Assembly (NCBI GenBank): GCA_024401945.1
Contig: JAKSKC010000013.1
Coordinates: forward strand, 1 to 23,046
Direction: 5' to 3'
DNA length: 23,046 nucleotides
DNA from: Bacteroidales bacterium
GTDB taxonomy: Bacteria > Bacteroidota > Bacteroidia > Bacteroidales > UBA932
In this document: positions 1-6,231 of the stretch, one piece after another
How the letters are laid out: every line of letters starts with the position of its first letter
How positions within the stretch are numbered: the first letter of the stretch is position 1
Position numbers and translations under genes: made by a program
The notes under the pieces: model-generated
Database searches by the model: none
What the model was told of the DNA's origin: nothing
The model's input: the letters and a program-made list of their open reading frames with translations, nothing else

Positions 1-1178
1 AGTGTCGCCTCCAGCGCTACGTCCAGACCCACCGTAGGGTCCTTGAGGACCTGTATCTGTTCGCCCATCAATTCCACCTTGGAACTCCCGAGCCGGATGT
101 TCATATATTCGCAGGCAAGGAGCCCCAGAATCATTCCGACGTAACCGAATATGGTGGTGATGGTGACGCTTTCCGAGATTATCAGGCGGGTTATGTCACG
201 AGGTTTTGCCCCTATGGCCTTGCGTATGCCGAATTCGTGCGTGCGCTCCCTGACTGTGATGAGCATTATGTTGCTGACTCCCACTATGCCGCTGAGAAGG
301 GTGAAGATTCCTATCACCCATAACGCAATGTTGAGCATCGTGCTGGCCTTCTCCATCTGCATGTTCTGGGTGAAGCGGTTCCATATGCCGAGCGCCCTCC
401 TGTCCTGGGGGTCCGCTCCGTGAGCCTTGTTGAGGACAGAACGGTAACGGTCTTCAAAAGCCGAGCTTTCCTTCTCGTTTGAAAGGCCGTGGAAGGAGAA
501 TACTATCTCATCTATCCATAATCCCTTGGAGAATATGCTCTGAAGCGTACTGTACGGGATGAAGGTCTGCTGCCTCCACATGTTGTCCTCACCTTTGTAG
601 ACACCCACCACCTTGTAGTAGATGTCGTTTATACGCATATCCCTGCCTATCATCCTCTCCCATTCTCCTTCAGGAATCATCAGCCTCTTGAGGTCGGAGG
701 ATGATACCACTATGCACTTCCTCCTTTCCTTCAGGTCCTTTGAATCTATGAACCTTCCGTACAGGATGTCTGTCTTGTTCATCCTGCTGTAGACCGGATA
801 CACTCCCAGGAGCTGGGTGTCCGCGAACCCTCCGTTCCAGTACATTTTAATGTCATTGCTTACCGAAAGGGTGGGTGAGACGTCGTCGATGTTCTCCTTG
901 AAATTCTCCCCGGTAATCCTGACGTCGCTTTCCTTGAGACCTATCCATCTTCCTTCCTTCATTCCTTTGTAAGGTATTGAAGTCATTCCTCCGTACACGT
1001 GCATCGTGTTCACGTTGACTCCCTCGGAATCACGCAGGAATGCGTTCATAAGACCGTTGCCGGCACCCAGAAGGACTATTATCATGAATATCCCCCAGGC
1101 AACCGCGAATCCGGTAAGGCAGGTGCGGAGCCTGTTGCGCCGGATCGAACCCCATATTTCGACAAACAGGTCCCTCAT
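1..1178 (-). CDS. MacB/FtsX-type ABC transporter permease (C-terminus cut by window edge)
   Basis: This is the membrane subunit of an ABC transporter of the MacB/LolC/FtsX type, which moves substrates from or within the inner membrane into the periplasm rather than importing solutes. The reading frame is open from the ATG at 1178 to the left edge, giving about 392 residues. It begins MRDLFVEIWGSIRRNRLRTC, followed by a first membrane segment with a GAGNGL motif just after it, as in MacB periplasmic-core proteins. A large extracytoplasmic domain comes next. After it are a hydrophobic helix near residues 285-305 and the conserved FtsX stretch RERTHEFGIRKAIGA. The last membrane segment is probably what is missing. 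The start codon overlaps the stop of the ATPase gene by one base (TAATG), so the two are surely co-translated. The substrate cannot be inferred. Confidence 0.88.
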   Translation of the reverse strand, partial: MRDLFVEIWGSIRRNRLRTCLTGFAVAWGIFMIIVLLGAGNGLMNAFLRDSEGVNVNTMHVYGGMTSIPYKGMKEGRWIGLKESDVRITGENFKENIDDVSPTLSVSNDIKMYWNGGFADTQLLGVYPVYSRMNKTDILYGRFIDSKDLKERRKCIVVSSSDLKRLMIPEGEWERMIGRDMRINDIYYKVVGVYKGEDNMWRQQTFIPYSTLQSIFSKGLWIDEIVFSFHGLSNEKESSAFEDRYRSVLNKAHGADPQDRRALGIWNRFTQNMQMEKASTMLNIALWVIGIFTLLSGIVGVSNIMLITVRERTHEFGIRKAIGAKPRDITRLIISESVTITTIFGYVGMILGLLACEYMNIRLGSSKVELMGEQIQVLKDPTVGLDVALEAT

Positions 1179-1900
1179 TATTTCATTATGGTGGAAGTAC
1201 CGAAGACGGATGAATTGTGTTCGCTGTTCTGTTCTATGTTTTCAATGATGCCGTCCTTTATATGGACAATCTTGTCGGCGCAGTTGGCCACTCCGCTCTC
1301 GTGCGTGACCACTATCACTGTCACTCCCTCCTCGCGGTTGAGCCGGGTGAGAAGGTCCATCACCTCCACCGAGGTCCTGCTGTCCAGCGCTCCGGTAGGT
1401 TCGTCGGCCAGAATGATCTGCGGTCTGGTTATCAGGGCCCTGGCTATCGCCACCCTCTGTTTCTGTCCTCCGGACATCTCGTTCGGATAATGGGACGCCC
1501 AGTCTGCGAGGCCCATGTATTCGAGGTATTCCATAGCCTGCTCGTGGCGTTTCCTGCGCGGCACTCCCTGATAGAAAAGAGGCAGCTCAATGTTCTCCAC
1601 GGCATTCTTGAAGCTGATCAGGTTGAAGGACTGGAATACGAATCCTATCATCCTGTTCCTGTAATCCGCGGCTTCCTTTTCGCTGAGATTCTTGATGAGT
1701 TTTCCGGCGAGGGTGTACTCCCCGCTGTCGTAGTTGTCCAGGATTCCAAGTATGTTGAGCAGGGTGGACTTTCCGGAACCGGAAGCTCCCATAATGGACA
1801 CAAACTCTCCTTTATTTATTTGAAGGTCAATGCCTTTCAATACGTGGAGAGGCTGTCCGTTGTAATAGGTCTTGTTGATGTCCTTCAGTTCTATCAGCAT
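1178..1900 (-). CDS. ABC transporter ATP-binding protein, MacB/LolD type
   Basis: This is the cytoplasmic ATPase that powers the adjoining permease. The 240-residue protein carries Walker A GASGSGKS (about 38-45), Q-loop Gln91, signature MSGGQ (143-147), Walker B ILADEP with catalytic Glu168, D-loop ALD, and switch His201. The length and the SGGQKQRVAIARAL stretch are typical of the LolD/MacB/FtsE group. The frame stays open up to a TTG at 1924, but that TTG lies inside a TATCTTTG promoter box, so I place the start at the ATG at 1900 (MLIELKDINKTYY), which is the usual start of this family. The gene is first in a two-gene operon with the permease. The name MacB-like is safer than lolD because no LolC/E pair or MacA-type adaptor is visible. 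Confidence 0.93.
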   Translation of the reverse strand: MLIELKDINKTYYNGQPLHVLKGIDLQINKGEFVSIMGASGSGKSTLLNILGILDNYDSGEYTLAGKLIKNLSEKEAADYRNRMIGFVFQSFNLISFKNAVENIELPLFYQGVPRRKRHEQAMEYLEYMGLADWASHYPNEMSGGQKQRVAIARALITRPQIILADEPTGALDSRTSVEVMDLLTRLNREEGVTVIVVTHESGVANCADKIVHIKDGIIENIEQNSEHNSSVFGTSTIMK

Positions 1901-1921
1901 TGCATTATCTTGTTTGCGAGG

Positions 1922-1929
1922 CAAAGATA
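1922..1929 (-). promoter_or_regulatory. Bacteroidota-type -7 promoter box for the ABC ATPase
   Basis: On the minus strand this reads TATCTTTG, an exact match to TAnnTTTG. It lies 21 bases upstream of the ATG at 1900, and a TTG (part of TTGTAC) lies 23 bases further upstream as a weak -33 candidate. Its position rules out the TTG at 1924 as a start codon. Confidence 0.6.
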
Positions 1930-1996
1930 TATAAAAAATTCAGTACCTTGTACAACATAGTACTAAAATTTTTAAAATAATTCAGGAGGAGGGGGA

Positions 1997-2551
1997 TCAG
2001 CACCCGTACCCTTTCATCTTGAATCCTATCCTGATGCTGTTGAAGTTTTTCAGCAGCTCGGATACGATTCTCATCTCTCTGGATTCCGTGGCTGTTCCCG
2101 CCACGGAAAGGGCATAACGGATGAACTGGAGGAACTTTTCAGAGGTGAAGGACATCTCGCACTGATCGAAGTTGACATAGAACTCCCCGGTTATGGAAAC
2201 GACGTTCTGGTCCGGGCCCAGAAGCAGTGTGATGCTGTTCTCCTCGACGCCCCAGCGTCCCTTGACAGACATCTTTTCCAGTTTCAGGAGGAAGGACCCG
2301 TCGTCATTGAAGACAAAGGCGGTCGTATCCTTCTTGAATCCCACTTTGGTGACCAGATCCTCGGCCTTGGCGTTGATGGTCCCCGATATGGACGAGCTGG
2401 CGAGATTTGCCAGGAAATTGTCGCTGAGCAGGTTGATGGACAGTCCGCTGTAGAGCCAGCTGCCCTCCGGAGTGATCTGGGCAAAGCAGTTTCCAGCTGC
2501 CAGCAGACAGGCGGTCAGAATAATGAGGAGTCTTTTCTGAAAGGAAATCAT
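1997..2551 (-). CDS. exported DUF4923-like protein
   Basis: This is a small secreted or periplasmic protein of unknown function. From the ATG at 2551 it is 184 residues, with a classic signal peptide (KRLLIILTACLLAAGNCFA, cleavage before QITPEG). The mature part begins with a GSWLYSGLSINLLSDNFLA stretch, continues through VGFKKDTTAFVFNDDGSFLL, and ends FKMKGYGC. The W-Y-G...SDN...VG....F.F..DGSF pattern recalls the DUF4923 family, which is common in Bacteroidales and predicted to be a beta-rich lipocalin-like fold; I make that assignment from memory of the pattern. An in-frame ATG at 2578 would add nine residues (MYMIDYICD) and overlap the comF gene, but the later start gives a normal signal peptide. 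It is the last gene of the pepP-fabG-comF run and may also have its own promoter. Confidence 0.8.
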   Translation of the reverse strand: MISFQKRLLIILTACLLAAGNCFAQITPEGSWLYSGLSINLLSDNFLANLASSSISGTINAKAEDLVTKVGFKKDTTAFVFNDDGSFLLKLEKMSVKGRWGVEENSITLLLGPDQNVVSITGEFYVNFDQCEMSFTSEKFLQFIRYALSVAGTATESREMRIVSELLKNFNSIRIGFKMKGYGC

Positions 2552-2555
2552 ATCG

Positions 2556-2563
2556 CAAATATA
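2556..2563 (-). promoter_or_regulatory. candidate -7 promoter box before the DUF4923-like gene
   Basis: The minus strand reads TATATTTG, an exact TAnnTTTG match, only four bases upstream of the ATG at 2551. If used, the transcript would be leaderless or nearly so. No TTTG -33 box is evident at the expected distance, so use of this box is uncertain. Confidence 0.35.
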
Positions 2564-2564
2564 A

Positions 2565-3317
2565 TCAATCATATACAAAAGCGAGAGTGGCCACCGAAAT
2601 CCTTACTTCTCCGGGAAGCGCGGCTCTGAGGCAGTTGCAGCAGGCCGCCAGGGTATTTCCCGAGGTAAGTACGTCATCCGTTACCAGGATGTGTTTCGGA
2701 GAGCGCTCCATCAGCTTCTCAAATTCCTTGCCGCGGATCGCGAACGCCCCCTTCACGTTTTCCTTTTTTTCCTCTCCCCTGATTCTTGTCTGTGTCCTTG
2801 TCGCCCTGGTCCTTTTCAGGACTCCCGATGCTATTGTAGCTCCCGGCATTTCCCTCCGGATGCTCTCCGCAATTATCCCAGCCTGATTGTATCCCCTGCG
2901 GAAGTGTCTGAGAGGGTGCAGAGGTACCGGGATGATGAAATCGATGTCGTTGAACAGGCTCGAGGAGGCCAGCCTTTCCCCAAGCATGCGGCCGAACCTT
3001 GCCCCCGCCGCGAAGTTCCTTCCGTACTTCAGGGATGGGGTTATGCGCTGATATGCGCATCGATAGAAGAACAGGGCCGTTGCGGTGACGTACGGACCGG
3101 AATCAATACCGGCGTTGAGGCGGTCGCCCATGGGATTTCTGGCCAGATTCTCGTAGCGGGTAAAGGGAAAATCCTCAAGGCAGCGCCTGCAGACAACATC
3201 CTCGTCGCTATCAAGGATTTCTTCGCAGACAACGCAGATTCTTGGGAAGATGAGGTCGGCCAGCGCACGCGGCGAAATTCCCCGGACAGAAGGCGGGGCA
3301 TAATCTGAAGTTTTCAT
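2565..3317 (-). CDS. comF: ComF family phosphoribosyltransferase-like protein
   Basis: ComF proteins combine a small zinc finger with a type I phosphoribosyltransferase fold and are needed for DNA uptake in naturally competent bacteria. Their biochemical role in Bacteroidota is not settled. The 250-residue product shows an N-terminal four-cysteine zinc site (C28, C31, C43, C46 within CVVCEE and CRRCLEDFP) and the conserved IIPVPLHPLRHFRRGYNQA segment (about 128-146). It also has a KRTRATRTQTRI stretch and the PRPP loop VTDDVLTSGNT (212-222) with its paired Asp residues intact. Length is normal for the family. It lies 13 bases after fabG and is probably co-transcribed with it. No other competence gene is in the window. 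Confidence 0.9.
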   Translation of the reverse strand: MKTSDYAPPSVRGISPRALADLIFPRICVVCEEILDSDEDVVCRRCLEDFPFTRYENLARNPMGDRLNAGIDSGPYVTATALFFYRCAYQRITPSLKYGRNFAAGARFGRMLGERLASSSLFNDIDFIIPVPLHPLRHFRRGYNQAGIIAESIRREMPGATIASGVLKRTRATRTQTRIRGEEKKENVKGAFAIRGKEFEKLMERSPKHILVTDDVLTSGNTLAACCNCLRAALPGEVRISVATLAFVYD

Positions 3318-3330
3318 AGTTTATTGATTT

Positions 3331-4077
3331 TCAGCAGTTAAGTCCTCCGCAGCAGTCTATGACCTGACCGTTGATATAGGAGGATCTGTCAGATGCAAGG
3401 AAAAGTACGGTTCCGGCTACATCCTCGACGGACCCGCCCTTGTGTGAAGGGATGTTTTTCAGCCAGTGCTCCCTGACGGCCTCCGGCAGATGTTCCGTCA
3501 TACGGGATTCTATGAAGCCGGGAGCGACGCAGTTGCAGCGTATGTTGCGTGTGGCGAGTTCCTTGGCGATGGATTTGCTGAACCCTATGATTCCCGCCTT
3601 GGACGCCGCGTAATTGCATTGTCCGGCGTTGCCGGATTCACCTACGATGCTGGTTATGTTTATGATGCTTCCACTGCGTGCCCTGACCATATGCGGGGCC
3701 GCTGCGTGGGTATAGTTGAAGACTGACTTGAGATTGACGTTTATCACAGTGTCGAAATCCTCTTCAGACATCCTCAGGATCAGGTTGTCACGCACGATTC
3801 CTGCGTTGTTGACAAGGATATCCAGCCTGCCGAACTCCCTGACGGTTCCGTCCACCACATCGTGGGCTGACTTGAAGTCCGAAGCATCCGAAACGATGCA
3901 CTCAACCCTGTGCCCGAAGCTTTTCAGACTCTCCAGGAACCCGGCGGTTCCGGCGTTGGTATGTGTGCAGGTGAGTGCGATATCCGCACCCTCGGATGCC
4001 AGAAGCAGTGCGATGGCCCTGCCTATATCCCCTGTACCTCCTGTCAGCAGTACAGTTTTTCCTTCAAGAATCCCCAT
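3331..4077 (-). CDS. fabG: 3-oxoacyl-[acyl-carrier-protein] reductase, SDR family
   Basis: The predicted role is NADPH-dependent reduction of 3-oxoacyl-ACP in type II fatty acid elongation, in the cytoplasm. The 248-residue protein has the dinucleotide-binding motif TGGTGDIG (12-19), NNAG (90-93), and the catalytic set Ser143, Tyr156 and Lys160 (ITS and YAASK). It also has the proline-glycine APGFIESRMT segment seen in FabG proteins. The C-terminus has two adjacent cysteines (DCCGG) where FabG proteins usually have an acidic/glycine stretch. The gene is two bases downstream of pepP and not beside fabD, fabH or acpP, so it may be a second FabG-like paralogue; a different SDR substrate cannot be excluded. 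Confidence 0.82.
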   Translation of the reverse strand: MGILEGKTVLLTGGTGDIGRAIALLLASEGADIALTCTHTNAGTAGFLESLKSFGHRVECIVSDASDFKSAHDVVDGTVREFGRLDILVNNAGIVRDNLILRMSEEDFDTVINVNLKSVFNYTHAAAPHMVRARSGSIINITSIVGESGNAGQCNYAASKAGIIGFSKSIAKELATRNIRCNCVAPGFIESRMTEHLPEAVREHWLKNIPSHKGGSVEDVAGTVLFLASDRSSYINGQVIDCCGGLNC

Positions 4078-4079
4078 AA

Positions 4080-5495
4080 TCAGTTTTCAGAATCTTCTTC
4101 CATTGCGTTTTCAACTTCCTCCGCCGAGGCAGGAAGCCGTTTGTCCCCGAGCCTGCGCGCTCCGTTCTCCGTGACAAGCAGGTCGTCCTCGACGCGGATT
4201 CCCCCGAAGTTGTAATATTCCTCGAGTTTCCCGTAATTGACAATCCCCCTGCCGATGCCGTCGGACTTCCACTGCTCTATGAGGGCCGGGATGAAATATA
4301 TGCCCGGTTCATCGGTGATGACGTTGCCGGGACGGAGTCTGCGCGCCATTCTCAGACTGCCGAGCCCGAGCTGGGTACTCCTGCTCTGGTCCGCATCGTA
4401 GCCGACCAGGTTCTCTCCCAGATCCTCCATGTCGTGCACGTCCAGACCCATATTGTGTCCAAGGCCGTGAGGCATGAACAGTCCCGCGATACCGTCCGCC
4501 GCCATCTCTTCCGCATTCCCGGATACGAGGCCCAGCTGTCCGAGCCTGTCGAGCATTGCCTCCGCTACCGCCATATGGACGTCCCTGTATGCCACTCCCG
4601 GTCCTGCAAGGTTGAATGCCAGTTCATTGCAGTCGTAGACGATGTTGTATATATCCCTTTGCCTTCCGGTGTATTTGCCTGCGGTAGGATAGGTCCTGGT
4701 GAAGTCCGAAGCGTAGTGCGCGTTGCTTTCCGCTCCTGCGTCAATGACCAGGAGCCTGCCGGGTTCTATCGGGCATTCGTGGCTGTGGCAGTGGAACACT
4801 TCGCCGTGCTGGGTGAGTATTGTAGGGAAGGACGTTCCCCAGCCCTTGGCCAGAGTTACACCTTCCATTTCCCCGACTATCTCCTGTTCGATCCTGCCCG
4901 GCCGGATGCCTTTCCTGGCGATGGTGTGCATCTCGTATCCCAGATTGCAGGCTTCGTCGATCAGCCTTATCTCCTCCGCGCTCTTGACAAGTCTCTGACT
5001 GATGACCGCCCTGACGAGGGCTTCGCTGGCGGCGGGACATCCGTTCTTCGAACTGCACATCACTTCCTCGGGACGCAGTCCGGTGAGTTCCGCCAGCCTG
5101 ACGGCGTTGTAATACCTGCTGGCCGGTATGAAGTGCGTTTTCCTGCCCTTGACCGCGGCCCCGAGGGCTGAATACGGTGCTGTCCTGTCGATTCCGGCTG
5201 CGGCTGCAAGTTCGCGGACTGTCGGCATAGGACCGGTCCAGATTATGTCATCCAGGCTGAAATCGTCGGCGTAGATGGTCTGTTCCCCGCTTTCAAGGTC
5301 GATCGTGGCGGCGAACAGAGGCTCGTCAATACCGAAGAAATAGAGCCAGGAACTGTCCTGGCGCCATTTGTAGCAGTTGTCCCTGTATTGTGCCGGTGAT
5401 TCCGAATTTCCTACGAAAAGGATGATACCTTTTTCACCCTTCATTGCCTCGACGAGCTTCCTTCTTCTGTCGAGCAGTATTTTTTTATCAGTCAT
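4080..5495 (-). CDS. pepP: Xaa-Pro aminopeptidase (aminopeptidase P, M24B)
   Basis: This is a cytoplasmic metallopeptidase that removes an N-terminal residue preceding proline. The 471-residue length and two-domain plan (non-catalytic N-domain to about residue 170, then the pita-bread M24 domain) match aminopeptidase P. The dinuclear metal ligands are all visible: Asp252 and Asp264 (IDAGAES...YASDFTRT), His347 (HGLGHN), Glu396 (DEPGIYF) and Glu436 (RVEDD). The HDME segment after the metal-site histidine is also family-typical. The acidic tail (EEDSEN) is unremarkable. It is the first gene of a minus-strand run with fabG two bases downstream, and it is divergent from the GIN-domain gene across a 40-base gap. 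Confidence 0.95.
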   Translation of the reverse strand: MTDKKILLDRRRKLVEAMKGEKGIILFVGNSESPAQYRDNCYKWRQDSSWLYFFGIDEPLFAATIDLESGEQTIYADDFSLDDIIWTGPMPTVRELAAAAGIDRTAPYSALGAAVKGRKTHFIPASRYYNAVRLAELTGLRPEEVMCSSKNGCPAASEALVRAVISQRLVKSAEEIRLIDEACNLGYEMHTIARKGIRPGRIEQEIVGEMEGVTLAKGWGTSFPTILTQHGEVFHCHSHECPIEPGRLLVIDAGAESNAHYASDFTRTYPTAGKYTGRQRDIYNIVYDCNELAFNLAGPGVAYRDVHMAVAEAMLDRLGQLGLVSGNAEEMAADGIAGLFMPHGLGHNMGLDVHDMEDLGENLVGYDADQSRSTQLGLGSLRMARRLRPGNVITDEPGIYFIPALIEQWKSDGIGRGIVNYGKLEEYYNFGGIRVEDDLLVTENGARRLGDKRLPASAEEVENAMEEDSEN

Positions 5496-5502
5496 AACAA
5501 AA

Positions 5503-5510
5503 CAAATATA
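5503..5510 (-). promoter_or_regulatory. -7 promoter box for pepP-fabG-comF
   Basis: The minus strand reads TATATTTG, an exact TAnnTTTG match, seven bases upstream of the pepP ATG. The predicted leader is only a few bases long. The surrounding sequence is strongly AT-rich. No clear -33 box is seen. Confidence 0.5.
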
Positions 5511-5521
5511 AGAAAAAAAAG

Positions 5522-5529
5522 TAATTTTG
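5522..5529 (+). promoter_or_regulatory. -7 promoter box for the GIN-lipoprotein-kinase-phosphatase run
   Basis: TAATTTTG matches TAnnTTTG exactly and ends six bases before the ATG at 5536. It is divergent from the pepP box, with an 11-base AT-rich spacer between the two. A TTG that could extend the downstream frame lies inside this box and is therefore not the start codon. Confidence 0.55.
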
Positions 5530-5535
5530 TATGCT

Positions 5536-6216
5536 ATGAAACATTATGGAAAAATATTGGCAACTGTTGCAGCAATGGTTGTCTCACTGGCCGCAATGAC
5601 GGCCGCTTATGCGGATACTCCTGCAAGCGACAAGGAATCAAAGGAGGTTACCAAATCATTCGAGATAACTGATGTCAGCAAAGTGGTTGTCAAGATACCT
5701 GCCGACGTGGAATATCAGCCCGGCAAGGTGTTCTGCAAGATCACCGGTTCAGAGAAGGCTCTCGACGCGGTCAGCCTTTCCACAAAGGATGGTGTCCTTA
5801 CCATCGACAGCACCAACAAGATATTCAACTTCAAGAGATTGAGTATCAAGCTCGGTACAAAGACCCCGCTCAACGTCATCAAGATACTCGGTGCCGGTGA
5901 TTTCATCGTGGAGGACGGTTATGAGGTCGAGTCCCTCAGCTTGAACCTCAATGGTGCGGGGAAGATGGAGATTGACGGTATCGACACGGAGAAGCTCGAT
6001 GTTTCTCTCAACGGAGCAGGCAAGATCTCCATGAAGAGGCTCGATTGCGACGGGGATGTAAAGGCTACACTCAACGGTGCCGGCTCCATCCTTTTGAAGG
6101 GAAGTGCCGAAACTGCGGTCCTCACACTCAACGGTGCCGGCTCGATCGACATCAAGGATTTCGAGTGTAACAAACTCGAGACCGATCTCAACGGAGCAGG
6201 TAAGGTCAAGAAATAA
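5536..6216 (+). CDS. exported head-GIN (DUF2807) domain protein
   Basis: This is a secreted beta-helical protein of the head-GIN family, which is found mostly in Bacteroidota; molecular function is unknown. The 226-residue product has a signal peptide (KILATVAAMVVSLAAMTAAYA, cleavage before DTPAS). The rest is a repeated beta-strand domain with an LNGAG motif occurring five times from about residue 138, spaced about 19-20 residues, plus a related LGAG upstream. This is the stacked-ladder pattern of GIN domains. The ATG at 5536 is chosen because the in-frame TTG at 5527 lies within the promoter box. It is the first gene of a run in which the next start is 16 bases downstream. Confidence 0.88.
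   Translation: MKHYGKILATVAAMVVSLAAMTAAYADTPASDKESKEVTKSFEITDVSKVVVKIPADVEYQPGKVFCKITGSEKALDAVSLSTKDGVLTIDSTNKIFNFKRLSIKLGTKTPLNVIKILGAGDFIVEDGYEVESLSLNLNGAGKMEIDGIDTEKLDVSLNGAGKISMKRLDCDGDVKATLNGAGSILLKGSAETAVLTLNGAGSIDIKDFECNKLETDLNGAGKVKK
6067..6143 (+). repeat. two copies of a 20-bp direct repeat inside the GIN gene
   Basis: ACACTCAACGGTGCCGGCTC occurs exactly at 6067-6086 and 6124-6143, 57 bases (19 codons) apart. It encodes successive LNGAGS turns. The DNA identity beyond what the protein motif needs suggests recent duplication or gene-conversion of a ladder unit. Confidence 0.85.
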
Positions 6217-6231
6217 AAAAATATTGTTGAT

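Noticed and set aside
1217..1960. Long plus-strand open frame of 247 codons
   Set aside because: It is antisense to the ABC ATPase, whose Walker A, signature and Walker B motifs are intact; no recognisable domain on the plus strand.
1930..1996. Short inverted repeat AGTAC...GTACT with a following T-run on the minus strand as a terminator for the DUF4923-like gene
   Set aside because: The stem is only five AT/GC-mixed pairs with a long loop, and the T-run coincides with the promoter region; too weak to call.
4434..5171. Long plus-strand open frame of 245 codons
   Set aside because: Antisense shadow of pepP, which has all five metal ligands.
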